A DNA stretch of 48,205 nucleotides from CAYFUL01 sp964346375 (GTDB lineage: Bacteria > Bacillota > Clostridia > Tissierellales > Peptoniphilaceae), in assembly GCA_964346375.1 (NCBI GenBank), contig CAYFUL010000004.1, positions 1-48,205 of the forward strand, read 5' to 3'. The notes under the pieces are model-generated. The model saw only the letters and a list, made by a program, of their open reading frames with translations. It had not been told where the DNA came from and did no database searches. Made by a program: the position numbers and the translations under genes. How positions within the stretch are numbered: position 1 is the stretch's first letter; each line of letters begins with the position of its first letter. Below are positions 1-8,140 of the stretch, piece by piece.

Positions 1-211
1 AGCTTGAATCTCAGGATTTCTACATAATTTCCCTTTGTAGTAATGCTATGGTCTCCACATGTCTAGTTTTAATAAATTCATTTCCCATTAGAGAAATAAA
101 AATATAGTTTATTCCAAACATTATTCCATTTGAGAGAATATAGGGAATAAAAATATCACTATTGCTTTTTAAATTTCTATGGGCAAGCTTCATTAGTAGT
201 CGTAGTTTCAT
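1..211 (-). CDS. BceB-like FtsX-type ABC permease, N-terminal part (cut by window edge, one frameshift)
   Basis: This is the start of the membrane permease of a peptide-sensing/exporting ABC transporter. The ATG at 209-211 overlaps the TGA of the ATPase gene upstream. The N-terminus (MKLRLLMKLAHRNLKSN, then a hydrophobic stretch around residues 22-42) looks like the first cytoplasmic segment and first membrane helix of BceB/YxdM-type permeases. The literal frame stops early. Restoring one A in the run at 34-36 gives LQKGNYVEILRFK and keeps the frame open to the edge, so I read this as a homopolymer error. The remaining ~600 residues lie outside the window. The BceB assignment rests on the neighbours and N-terminus only. 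Confidence 0.7.
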
Positions 212-957
212 AGAATACCTCTATTTAATAGACTAAAGGTATCTCCAATCATCTCCTGAAATTCAATTTGGGATAGACCTTTACGATAGAGCTCATGAAA
301 AATTACGCCATCTCTTATAAATAGCACCCTTGATGCAAAGGAAGCCGCCCTTAGTGAATGGGTTACCATTAAAATAGTTCTATTCTCTCCATTTATCTTT
401 CTAAATAGATTCATACAGGAATCGCTACTTCTTGAATCAAGTGCCCCAGTAGGTTCATCGGCAAGGAGCAACTCTGGCTCTGTAATAATCCCACGTGCAA
501 TGGCAAGTCGCTGTCTTTGACCTCCGGAAATTTCATAGGGGTACTTATCTAAAATCCCATCGATTTCTAAAAATTTTGAAACTCTAAAAAGCTGCTTCTC
601 CATAGTTTTTACATCAACATCTGAAAGGACAAGGGGCAGAAGAACATTGTCCTTGTTGGAAAAGTTATCCAGAATATTATACTCTTGAAAAACAAATCCC
701 AGTTTTTTTCTTCTAAACTCTGCCTTTTCTTTATCCTTTAATTTTAAAATATCTATATTATTTAAAATAACCTTGCCCTCGTCGGCGCTTTCAAAGCTTG
801 CAATAATATTTAATAGAGTTGTCTTTCCACTTCCAGACTCGCCTATTATTGCAACAAATTCCCCATCTTCTACGGAGAAATTTACTCCCCTTAGTACTTC
901 TGTTTCAATGTCCTTAGTTCTATATGTCTTTCTTAAATTTTCTATACTTAGTAACAT
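208..957 (-). CDS. BceA-like ABC transporter ATP-binding protein
   Basis: This is a 249-residue ATPase of the MacB/LolD/BceA class. It has Walker A GESGSGKT at about 39-46, the ABC signature SGGQRQR near 145, and Walker B LLLADEPTGAL near 165. Known family members energise FtsX-type permeases that detach peptide antibiotics from lipid carriers. The next gene is such a permease (ATGA overlap at 208-211) and the two upstream genes are a sensor kinase and a response regulator, which matches the Bce/Psd/Yxd detoxification modules. Its TGA stop, overlapping the next start, is evidence that UGA is a normal stop in this organism. A role in antimicrobial peptide resistance is inferred from module architecture; the inducing peptide cannot be predicted. 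Confidence 0.9.
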   Translation of the reverse strand: MLLSIENLRKTYRTKDIETEVLRGVNFSVEDGEFVAIIGESGSGKTTLLNIIASFESADEGKVILNNIDILKLKDKEKAEFRRKKLGFVFQEYNILDNFSNKDNVLLPLVLSDVDVKTMEKQLFRVSKFLEIDGILDKYPYEISGGQRQRLAIARGIITEPELLLADEPTGALDSRSSDSCMNLFRKINGENRTILMVTHSLRAASFASRVLFIRDGVIFHELYRKGLSQIEFQEMIGDTFSLLNRGIL

Positions 958-1030
958 TTCCTACCTCCTTGGAAATATACTAGCATCTCCAAAAATTTGC
1001 TGCATTTATCTAAACTTACAAAATAGAAAT

Positions 1031-1948
1031 CTATCTTTCAATTTTGTAATCTTCGTATCCAATTCTAAATTCAGTGTACTCTCCCAATTTTGAATCTACA
1101 CTTAAACTCTGGTTTAATCTTTTACAAATTGTACTTGCAATATATAGACCTATTCCAGATGAATTTTCAGTATAGCGCCCGTTAAAACCGCCGTAGCCCT
1201 TGTTGAATATCTTCTTTAAATCCGACTCCTTAATTCCAATTCCACTGTCGTAAATTACAAGTTTGGAAACCTTACTGTCAAAGTAAATTTCTACAGTTTC
1301 TCCCTTTGCATACTTTGTAGAATTAGAAATTAATTGTTCAATTAAAAGGGAATTTAAAGTCTTGTCAGTTACTACACAGTAGTCTAAATCGTGGAGAACT
1401 AATTTAATCCTATTGGTAATAAAAAGGCTGCGATATTTCTTTATTATCTCCATAATGGTGTCATTTAAATTAACGTAGGAAATTAAAAGATCCCTAGAGG
1501 GATTTTGTAGCTTTAAATATCCAATTGCCAAATTTAATTAGTACTCTACGGAAATAAGGTTTGACTTTAAAATATCCCCATCAATTTTTTTAGACTCTAA
1601 ACACAAATTCATAGCAGTAATAGGCGTCTTTATTTGATGAACCCACATTAACATAAAATTTTCCATGTCATTTGAATTTTTACTGTACTCCTCTAGCCTC
1701 TCCTCAAGTTTTTTTATTCTATTGTGTAAATTCTCCATTTCCCCCAATTCTTTTTTATATGCATTGTAGGAGAAAAATAAATACACTCCAATAAAAAATA
1801 CACCAATAAGAAAAATATTGTAGTATAAATCCTTAGGGATGGAATAAATTTTAAATCCTATGAAGAATAGAAAATATATGAGTATAGAAAAAGTAAGTAG
1901 TATTTTATTCTCTAGTAAAACTCTTTTAATTCCCTCTAAAGTTTTCAT
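1031..1948 (-). CDS. BceS-like intramembrane-sensing histidine kinase (interrupted by one in-frame TAA)
   Basis: The gene encodes two closely spaced N-terminal membrane helices (about residues 17-36 and 42-60) with almost no extracellular loop. They are followed by a DHp helix with the phospho-acceptor His in MWVHQIKTPITAM and an ATP-binding domain with N box EQLISNSTKY, G1 IYDSGIGI and G2 SSGIGLYIA. The short loop is the hallmark of kinases that sense through the partner ABC transporter. The frame is intact except for a TAA at 1538-1540, in VEY*LNLAIGYLKL. A TAT codon (Tyr) would restore a typical sequence, so this may be a base-call error or a real nonsense mutation. The start overlaps the end of the response regulator gene by about 23 nt. 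Confidence 0.85.
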
Positions 1949-2612
1949 TTAGGCAATACCCAACTCCCTTTTTAGTTACAATTAAATTATCCGCCCCTAT
2001 ATCCCTTAACTTCTTTCTAAGCCTTACCATATTTACATTAAGGGTATTATCGTCAATAAAATCTCCATTTCCCCAACATACGTCTAAAATACTCTCTCTT
2101 GTGGAAATCTCCCCGCCATTTTTTATAAGTATGGAGAAAATAATTCCCTCAGTTTTCGTAAGAAAAGTGGAATTTTCTCCATTGGTAATTTCATTTTTTA
2201 GTAGGTCATACTTTATTCCATGGAAGTTTAAACTATCAGTTTCAATTTTCATACCATAGGCACGTCTTAAAATCGCCCTAATTTTAGTAAGGGTAACGTT
2301 AATATCAAGGGGCTTTGTAATATAGTCGTCGGCGCCCATATTTAACGCCATAATTATATCCATATTTTCGTTTCTCGAGGAAAGAAAAATAATTGGAACA
2401 TTTGAAACTTCTTTAATTCTTTCGCACCAGTAGTAGCCGTTGTAATTGGGAAGTCCAATATCCAACAGAACTAAATCAAAAAAATCCCTATTAAATTCCT
2501 CCATTATATTATTAAAATCACTTGCAATATATGTGGAATAACTCCAACTATTAAGCTCCGAGCTTAGTAGACTTGCAATAGTAAAATCATCTTCAACAAT
2601 AAAAATTTTCAT
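1926..2612 (-). CDS. BceR-like OmpR-family response regulator
   Basis: The protein has an N-terminal receiver domain (VEDD acidic pocket, LVLLDIGLP with phospho-acceptor Asp, FLSSR, TKPLD) and a C-terminal winged-helix DNA-binding domain (NTLNVNMVRLRKKL, VTKKGVGYCL). I place the start at 2612, the ATG of MKIFIVEDD, because the receiver fold begins there and GGTGAT lies just upstream. An in-frame extension to 2675 would run into the trxB terminator. The 3' end overlaps the kinase start, so the two are translationally coupled. It is expected to activate the downstream ABC genes in response to cell-envelope peptides; no repeat-type operator was recognised in the short 957-1031 spacer. Confidence 0.9.
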   Translation of the reverse strand: MKIFIVEDDFTIASLLSSELNSWSYSTYIASDFNNIMEEFNRDFFDLVLLDIGLPNYNGYYWCERIKEVSNVPIIFLSSRNENMDIIMALNMGADDYITKPLDINVTLTKIRAILRRAYGMKIETDSLNFHGIKYDLLKNEITNGENSTFLTKTEGIIFSILIKNGGEISTRESILDVCWGNGDFIDDNTLNVNMVRLRKKLRDIGADNLIVTKKGVGYCLNENFRGN

Positions 2613-2651
2613 AATATCACCAATAGGATTATACAATATTTTCTGGTAAAT

Positions 2652-2680
2652 AAAAAAAAGAGCACTGCTTAGCAATGCTC
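2652..2680 (-). terminator. Rho-independent terminator of trxB
   Basis: On the minus strand a 9-bp stem (GAGCATTGC / GCAGTGCTC, loop TAA, one G-T pair) is followed by eight T residues. It sits directly after the trxB stop and overlaps the leader of the response regulator gene. Confidence 0.8.
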
Positions 2681-2688
2681 CAAAATTT

Positions 2689-3639
2689 TTATTTTAATCC
2701 TTCGTAAAGGGTTCCCTCTTCTTCTGCAATATACTTATCTGCTTGAACTGCTGCTATTGCTCCGTCAGATGTTGCCGTTACAATTTGTCTTAGTAATTTT
2801 ACTCTAACATCTCCTGCTGCAAATACTCCAGGTATATTGGTTTTCATCTCTTCGTCTGTTTTAATATATCCCTTTTCAAGTTGTACCTGTCCTTTAAATA
2901 GTCCTGTTTCTGGAACTAGACCAATAAATACAAATAGTCCAAACTCTCCATTTTGGTCCTTGTTAATTTCTCTAGTCTCCCCAGTTTTTTTATTCTTTAG
3001 TACAACCTTCTCAAGGGAATTTTCTCCCTCAATACTTTCTACTTCAGTATCCCAAATAAAATCAATATTATCTGTATTAAATGCCTTCTCTTGAATTGAC
3101 TTTGCTGCACGAAGTTCATCTCTTCTATGAACTATATGAACCTTTTTTGCAAACTTAGCAATAAATAAACTCTCCTCTACTGCCGCATCTCCTCCACCAA
3201 TTACAAATACCTCTTGATCTTGGAAAAATGCCGCGTCGCAAGTTGCACAGTAGGAAATTCCCCTACCTTTAAAATCAGCTTCTCTATCTACGCCCATTTC
3301 CCTTGGGTTAGTTCCAGTTGCAATAATAACTGTCCTGGCTCTATATTCCTTATCAGTAGTTTTTACAACCTTCTCCTTGCTTTCAAGTTGTACCTCTACA
3401 ACTTCCTCATAGGTAAGTTCTGCGCCAAGTTCTTGTGCCTGCTTTGACATATCCATAGAGAGTTTTATTCCCTCTACAAGTCCAAATCCTGGATAGTTTT
3501 CCACTTCAGTAGTAGTTGCTACTGCTCCACCTTCAATTTCCTTTTCTATTACAATAGTTTTTAATTTAGCCCTAGCTGCATAAATAGCAGCAGTTAACCC
3601 CGCTGGGCCTGCTCCTAAAATTACTACATCGTATAACAT
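2689..3639 (-). CDS. trxB: Thioredoxin-disulfide reductase
   Basis: This NADPH-dependent flavoenzyme reduces thioredoxin. It has an N-terminal FAD motif (GAGPAGLTAA), the redox-active CATCD motif (CxxC) in the middle, an NADPH-binding GGGDAAVEE and a C-terminal FAD-contacting GVFAAGDVR. Its length of 316 residues is typical of low-Mr bacterial TrxB. The start chosen is the ATG at 3637-3639, with GGAGGT 4 nt upstream; an alternative TTG start four codons earlier would sit on the ribosome-binding site itself. It is monocistronic and divergent from the gene at 3753. A CxxC thioredoxin-like protein is encoded at 43912. Confidence 0.97.
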   Translation of the reverse strand: MLYDVVILGAGPAGLTAAIYAARAKLKTIVIEKEIEGGAVATTTEVENYPGFGLVEGIKLSMDMSKQAQELGAELTYEEVVEVQLESKEKVVKTTDKEYRARTVIIATGTNPREMGVDREADFKGRGISYCATCDAAFFQDQEVFVIGGGDAAVEESLFIAKFAKKVHIVHRRDELRAAKSIQEKAFNTDNIDFIWDTEVESIEGENSLEKVVLKNKKTGETREINKDQNGEFGLFVFIGLVPETGLFKGQVQLEKGYIKTDEEMKTNIPGVFAAGDVRVKLLRQIVTATSDGAIAAVQADKYIAEEEGTLYEGLK

Positions 3640-3752
3640 ATTTACCTCCAAATTCTATTCTACTCTATCTTTACCCAAGTATTACCTCTATCCCACATTT
3701 ACTCTCCTATACAAATTTTTACAAATAAACTATAATTAAGTAGAGGTGAATT

Positions 3753-4691
3753 ATGAATTTTTTTAGAGATTTTATTTTAATTTTTCTCTCTCTACTCTTT
3801 TTTCTAGTGATTTTTATAAAATACATAAAGGATAAAAAAGAGGACTCCTCTCCAGTAGAAGGTAGGAAAATTACTCTTACTCCTGCTCAAGTTGGAAAGT
3901 TTGTAATGGGAGATTTTGTTGCAGATAGATTAGTACTTGGTGAAATTCTATACCTAGTTTACAAGGGAGTTTATTCCATCTCCCATGAGGAATATACTAC
4001 GCCAGTAAAGAAAAAGACCAAGACAAATTTTATACTTACAAAATTAAAAGACCCATGGGAAAATCATACTAAGTCCCTTGTAAAACTTCTAGAGGATTTT
4101 AAACCTACCTCTACTAAAAAATTAAAGGAAGTACGACAGGATAATGTTGAAAATTTTAATATGTCCTTTACAAATTGGTATGATGAGGTAGAAATTTCCC
4201 TAATGGACCTTGGACTGCGGTTTAAAGATTCAAAAAATAAGAGAATGGCTTTAAAATTAGCTTTAATCGGGATATTATACCTTGTATTTGGAGCATATTC
4301 TATGTATAGTGGAATTACGTTAGGGATTATTCCCTTTATAATTTCCTTTGTAATAATGTTTATTTGCCTTTACTACCTTGGGAGAATTCCAAGGGAGGGT
4401 AATGCTATTCATAAATATTTTAGCGACTTAAAAGGTCATATAGAGGCATTAGGAAAGGGTAAAACTAATACCCTTCCCACTTCAATTTCAAAGGAGGAGG
4501 TATTTCTCTACGGGTATATTTTTGGACTGGACTATACTAGTTTAAAATACCTAGTGGAAAATTTTAACATTGAGGGATTTGAGGAGTTTTTTATTGAACA
4601 AAATTCCCAATCGAAAATGGAAATAGCCTTTAACGAGGCACTATTTGGAACTGCCACACCTGGTAGCAAAATTGTAATATTTAATAGATAG
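3753..4691 (+). CDS. DUF2207-like predicted membrane protein
   Basis: This 312-residue protein has an N-terminal membrane anchor (about residues 5-23), a soluble segment starting near residue 37 (RKITLTPAQVGKFVMGDFV), two adjacent helices at roughly 170-210, and a soluble C-terminal part ending in FGTATPGSK. The arrangement and the VADRLVLGEILYLVYKG segment resemble the C-terminal half of DUF2207 proteins, but the extracellular domain of that family is absent. GGTG lies upstream of the ATG, and the gene precedes a secreted protein 8 nt downstream, suggesting an operon. Function is unknown. The family match is from memory and only moderately certain. Confidence 0.7.
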   Translation: MNFFRDFILIFLSLLFFLVIFIKYIKDKKEDSSPVEGRKITLTPAQVGKFVMGDFVADRLVLGEILYLVYKGVYSISHEEYTTPVKKKTKTNFILTKLKDPWENHTKSLVKLLEDFKPTSTKKLKEVRQDNVENFNMSFTNWYDEVEISLMDLGLRFKDSKNKRMALKLALIGILYLVFGAYSMYSGITLGIIPFIISFVIMFICLYYLGRIPREGNAIHKYFSDLKGHIEALGKGKTNTLPTSISKEEVFLYGYIFGLDYTSLKYLVENFNIEGFEEFFIEQNSQSKMEIAFNEALFGTATPGSKIVIFNR

Positions 4692-4699
4692 GAGAACTT

Positions 4700-5515
4700 A
4701 TGAAAAAGATAATATTAACACTAAGTCTTGTACTTACACTAAGTGCAACAGTACTTGCCGATAGTCCAATAAACCTATGGGTAAAGGGAGATTATGTAAA
4801 AAGCGATGTTGACCCAGTAATTGTAGAATCAAGAACTCTAGTACCAATAAGGGTAATTTCTGAAAGCCTAGGATATAAAGTAGACTGGACTGCAAATGAT
4901 AAGCCAGTAGTAATTTCAAAGGGAGATGAAACTCTTACCATAGAAAAGGACGTAAAGAAAATAGTCCACAAAAAATCCACTGGAGAAAATACCATAGAAA
5001 TAGAAGTATCACCACAGTTAATTGGGGGAAGATTTATGCTACCAGTAAGGGCAATTTCAGAGGCCTTTGGAGAAAAAGTAGACTGGGACGAAAAAAATAG
5101 AGTAGTTGTAGTTGGAGAAGGATATTCAAATGGAATAAGTATTACAAAATCAGATTCAGAAGTTACAATAGAGGATCTTATTGGCGTGTGGAACGGAAAA
5201 TATACGGGAAAAGACTTTAACGGAGATGCAGATATACAAATTTGCAAACAAAATGTAAAGGTGGATAATGTAGAAACAAATAATTACGAATACTTTTTAG
5301 CAATCCACATTCAGGGAGAAAATAATAGTGGAAAACTACTAAAGGTATATTCACCTGTGTACTACAAAAATGGAGAATTTGCACTAAGCGGATCCGTACT
5401 AGATAATAAGACAGGTGTTACAGAGCTAGTGGATTTAAACGGACTAAAGGTAAAGTACACAAACTCTACACTAGAAGTACCAACACTAGGACTAAAACTA
5501 ACCAAAACTAAATAG
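4700..5515 (+). CDS. Secreted protein with two copper amine oxidase N-terminal-type domains
   Basis: A clear signal peptide (MKKIILTLSLVLTLSATVLA, cleavage near residue 21) is followed by two copies of the copper amine oxidase N-terminal-like repeat. The first contains SRTLVPIRVISESLGYKVDW and the second GRFMLPVRAISEAFGEKVDW. In Gram-positive bacteria these repeats are carried by many secreted or wall proteins and do not imply amine oxidase activity. The C-terminal ~110 residues (from about 160, IEDLIGVWNGKYTGKDF) form a separate domain that I do not recognise. It is probably co-transcribed with the membrane protein ending 8 nt upstream. A related two-repeat protein lies at 37225. Confidence 0.85.
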   Translation: MKKIILTLSLVLTLSATVLADSPINLWVKGDYVKSDVDPVIVESRTLVPIRVISESLGYKVDWTANDKPVVISKGDETLTIEKDVKKIVHKKSTGENTIEIEVSPQLIGGRFMLPVRAISEAFGEKVDWDEKNRVVVVGEGYSNGISITKSDSEVTIEDLIGVWNGKYTGKDFNGDADIQICKQNVKVDNVETNNYEYFLAIHIQGENNSGKLLKVYSPVYYKNGEFALSGSVLDNKTGVTELVDLNGLKVKYTNSTLEVPTLGLKLTKTK

Positions 5516-5525
5516 GACAAAAATA

Positions 5526-5550
5526 AAGAGGGGGTAATTTTTACCCCCTT
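5526..5550 (+). terminator. Probable terminator after the secreted protein gene
   Basis: AGGGGGTAA / TTACCCCCT forms a GC-rich stem just after the stop codon, followed by a T-rich but interrupted tail. It is probably the end of the 3753-5515 operon. Confidence 0.55.
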
Positions 5551-5697
5551 AACTTAATAATTTAGCTCGTTGTAAAACTCTACAACTCGCATTAATACTA
5601 CATTTTGATATATTGAAATGGCTGGACCCCCCAATTTTGGGTATATATTCATTAACTAGATGTGTATAACTCAAAATGAATAAAAAAGGAGAATCCT

Positions 5698-5832
5698 ATG
5701 CCAGTTTCAGATAAACAATTAAACCTTTGTGATATTTCTACTGACTTTGATAAATTCTATAATCAAAATCAAAGTAATTTACTTGATTTATTGAATCAAT
5801 TCATTAATATTAGTGAGTTTATTCCTTTGTAA
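5698..5832 (+). pseudogene. 5' fragment of a DDE-type IS transposase
   Basis: An ATG preceded by AAAAAGGAGAATCCT opens a 44-codon frame (MPVSDKQLNLCDISTDFDKFY ending in INISEFIPL). From memory it matches the N-termini of IS1182-like/ISNCY transposases, which normally run to 400-550 residues. The frame ends at TAA 5830-5832, exactly where an oppositely oriented relaxase fragment begins, so more than 90% of the transposase is missing. The sequence at about 5622-5650 (GGCTGGACCCCCCAATTTTGGGT) may be the left terminal inverted repeat of the former insertion sequence. The IS family is uncertain; the truncation is clear. Confidence 0.6.
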
Positions 5833-6091
5833 CTTCCCCTGGTTTAAAAGATTGCCTTATCTGATAAGCTATTACATCATTTGCTTGTTCTCTACCTGTA
5901 ATATCAGAGTATATTCTCTTGGACAAAAGGAATTCTCCTTGCACTGTTTTAGAGTCACATTCATAGGAGCTGACATATTCATCATTATTGGTTTTGTCAG
6001 GATTTAATGCATAATCTATACGATCTGCAAGGCAGTCAGCAGTAGACTTTCCTTTGTTTTGGTGCATGGATATTAGACGGGTTGTTGCCAT
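5819..6091 (-). pseudogene. 5' fragment of a MobA/relaxase gene
   Basis: The 90 residues (MATTRLISMHQNKGKS, ALNPDKTNNDEYVSSY, SKRIYSDITGR, DVIAYQIRQSFKPGEVT) match the N-terminus of relaxases of Firmicutes integrative and mobilizable elements, which nick the transfer origin. AAGGAGGTT lies immediately upstream. The frame stops at the junction with the transposase fragment, before the HxH metal-binding motif found further along in such relaxases, so no active enzyme can be made. It is a remnant of a mobilizable element, or a chimeric assembly join. Confidence 0.75.
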
Positions 6092-6180
6092 GATAACCTC
6101 CTTGTTTAAATTACCAATCAGAGATGCTCCATTATATCTTTAAAATACTTGATTCATTAAATTATGAGTAAGAACGTAAA

Positions 6181-6216
6181 AATGCTCGACTGAAATACAA
6201 TCGAGCATTCTTTTAT
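6181..6216. terminator. Hairpin with T tail in the mobile-DNA scar
   Basis: AATGCTCGA and TCGAGCATT form a perfect 9-bp stem with an 11-nt loop, followed by CTTTTAT. It probably terminates a lost transcript of the mobile element. Confidence 0.5.
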
Positions 6217-6275
6217 ATAATTAAAGTTCAGTGTAGACACATACTATTTACACAAAACTAAGATTCTTTATTTTG

Positions 6276-6761
6276 TTAAATCGTAAATTCAGATTTTTCT
6301 GTAATACTTATGACTTTTCCATCTTTCACTTCGAGAAAGAACGGAACAGTTTGAGCTGGAGGCACATCAGAATACGATGTACTCAAATGCTGAACAAATT
6401 CTTCTTTTTTTATCGTGGTATACGATCTATCACCATCTTCATCCCCTACGAAAAGGAGATTTGAATCAACAAAGTTATATACTGTTTCACCTGTTAAATC
6501 ATATGTGTCGTTTTCCGTATTTGGGTTGTAAATGTAATATCCATTCGGCAAATCATCTTGCTGCTTTAACCCAAGCTCTTTTATTCTCTCAGTGTCATCA
6601 AGCGTGATTATTTCAACTTTATCTAAATATAATTTGTTATCTTCAATAACTATATATCCTACTAATGATTCAAGTTTTCCTTCCTTTTGCTGTTTTGGGG
6701 TACATGCTACAAGCGCAAGTACGCACATCATAACAAGTAATACAATTATTCTCTTTTTCAT
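6276..6761 (-). CDS. Small lipoprotein of unknown function in the mobile-DNA scar
   Basis: This 161-residue protein has a lipoprotein signal peptide: MKKR, a hydrophobic core, and the lipobox LVAC with the acylated Cys at about residue 20. The mature part contains a pattern (GYIVIEDNKLYLDKVEI, DDTERIKELGLKQQDDLPNGY) seen in small Firmicutes lipoproteins, but I cannot name a function. AGGTTATT precedes the ATG. It lies between a relaxase fragment and an orphan coding tail and uses codons less biased to AGA/ATA than its neighbours, consistent with arrival as mobile-element cargo. That origin is an inference. Confidence 0.75.
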   Translation of the reverse strand: MKKRIIVLLVMMCVLALVACTPKQQKEGKLESLVGYIVIEDNKLYLDKVEIITLDDTERIKELGLKQQDDLPNGYYIYNPNTENDTYDLTGETVYNFVDSNLLFVGDEDGDRSYTTIKKEEFVQHLSTSYSDVPPAQTVPFFLEVKDGKVISITEKSEFTI

Positions 6762-6880
6762 AATAACCTCCAGTTTTATACAAATCTTTCATGTTTTATA
6801 AATTACTTTTACAACATTAATATATCATATAATATAGTATTTTATTTCTATTGATATAGAATTTTTACCGAGATAATGAC

Positions 6881-6924
6881 TGCTATATCACAACCATGAT
6901 AATTGTGATATAGCATTCCCTTTT
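6881..6924. terminator. Strong 13-bp palindrome, probable terminator
   Basis: TGCTATATCACAA (6881-6893) and TTGTGATATAGCA (6903-6915) form a perfect 13-bp stem with a short loop, then CCCTTTT. It follows the end of the orphan coding tail at 6952 on the minus strand and may be its terminator. Confidence 0.5.
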
Positions 6925-6951
6925 AGAGTCTATCTAATTTTACTTTATAGA

Positions 6952-7053
6952 TTACATAATAGAGCTTGAAGGCATATAAAAGTTAACATTAGGAACATAT
7001 ATACCATTCGCATCTTTATATACATTATCTTTATTATTTACTGCACCATGCTG
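6952..7053 (-). pseudogene. Orphan C-terminal coding tail of unknown gene
   Basis: On the minus strand, a frame different from that of the isomerase runs GAVNNKDNVYKDANGIY, then VPNVNFYMPSSSIM, and ends at TAA near 6952. It has no start codon of its own and enters from inside the last codons of the type 2 isomerase gene. The composition looks coding. I read it as the 3' end of a foreign gene joined at about 7055, marking the right border of the mobile-DNA scar. This is a weak call. Confidence 0.3.
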
Positions 7054-8062
7054 TTAATAATTCCTTTAACCTACCAGTAATCTTATACTCTACATTTTTT
7101 AAATCTTCAATATTTTTTGATCCAGTAAGGAGCATAATCATCTTAGTTCTATAAATAAGTTCATCAATATATTCAATAGTATACTCCACTCCCCCATGTA
7201 CAACATAGGAGATAATCTCACCAGAAATCGCAACCATATTTGCTCCAAGAACTAGGGATTTAACAACATCTTGCGCAGTTCTAATTCCACCAGATGCAAT
7301 TAAATTAAGACCCTCTAAATCCAACTCCACATTTTCAATAAGGGAAAGCGCCGTAGGAATACCCCAACCAAATAATTCAGATAGATCCCTGTTAGGAGTT
7401 CTTAAATTTTCAATTTCAATAAAATTACTACCACCATAACCAGAGACGTCAATATATCTTACTCCAATATTATAGAGTTTTTTTGCAACATCCCTAGATA
7501 TTCCAAATCCAACTTCCTTTACAATAACAGGAACTTCAAGATGCTTTACAACCTCCTCAATATTAGAGAGGATATTGGTAAAGGACCTTTCCCCTTCACC
7601 CATTACAATTTCCTGGGCGGGATTTAGATGAATTTGAAGGGCATCGGCATTAATTAGTTCAACAGCCTCTTTCGCTTCATCAGGAGTAACTCTCCCGCTT
7701 AAATTCCCAATTACAATTCCATCACCTAAGGTTTCCCTTACAATTTTAAAGGAATCTAAAATATCCTTATCTTCAAAGATAATAGTTTCGCTACCGACAG
7801 CCATGGGAATATTAAAGTGCTTTGCAATTTGTGCAAGGTTTAAATTAATCTCCTTTGAAAAATCAGACCCGCCAGTAACGGCATTTATCATAAGTGGAAA
7901 ACAATTCTTTTTATCTAAAAAATTAGTAGAAGTAGAAATTTCTTCAAAATCCATTTCAGGTAGTGAATTATGGTACAGGAATACATCCTCTAAAAGAGTA
8001 TGACCCTTGTATGCAGTTCTTAAAAAATTTTCTATATGTTCTCTTTTTCTATACTTCCTCAT
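7034..8062 (-). CDS. fni: Type 2 isopentenyl-diphosphate isomerase
   Basis: This FMN- and NADPH-dependent enzyme interconverts IPP and DMAPP for isoprenoid synthesis. It is typical of Gram-positive bacteria that use the mevalonate pathway. At 342 residues it has the expected length and TIM-barrel signatures: INAVTGGSDF, NLAQIAKHFNIPMAVGSE, LQIHLNPAQE, VIVKEVGFGIS, SGYGGSNF and ASGGIRTAQDV near the FMN phosphate. The last residues (KELLTAWCSK) are unlike the usual end, and a foreign coding tail overlaps here, so the extreme C-terminus may have been replaced by recombination. AGGAGGGTTTT precedes the ATG. Confidence 0.93.
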   Translation of the reverse strand: MRKYRKREHIENFLRTAYKGHTLLEDVFLYHNSLPEMDFEEISTSTNFLDKKNCFPLMINAVTGGSDFSKEINLNLAQIAKHFNIPMAVGSETIIFEDKDILDSFKIVRETLGDGIVIGNLSGRVTPDEAKEAVELINADALQIHLNPAQEIVMGEGERSFTNILSNIEEVVKHLEVPVIVKEVGFGISRDVAKKLYNIGVRYIDVSGYGGSNFIEIENLRTPNRDLSELFGWGIPTALSLIENVELDLEGLNLIASGGIRTAQDVVKSLVLGANMVAISGEIISYVVHGGVEYTIEYIDELIYRTKMIMLLTGSKNIEDLKNVEYKITGRLKELLTAWCSK

Positions 8063-8140
8063 AAAACCCTCCTAATGGGTATAATATCATTTCTAAAAAT
8101 CATTTACAATTAAATAAATTACAACTTATAAAGAACAAAT

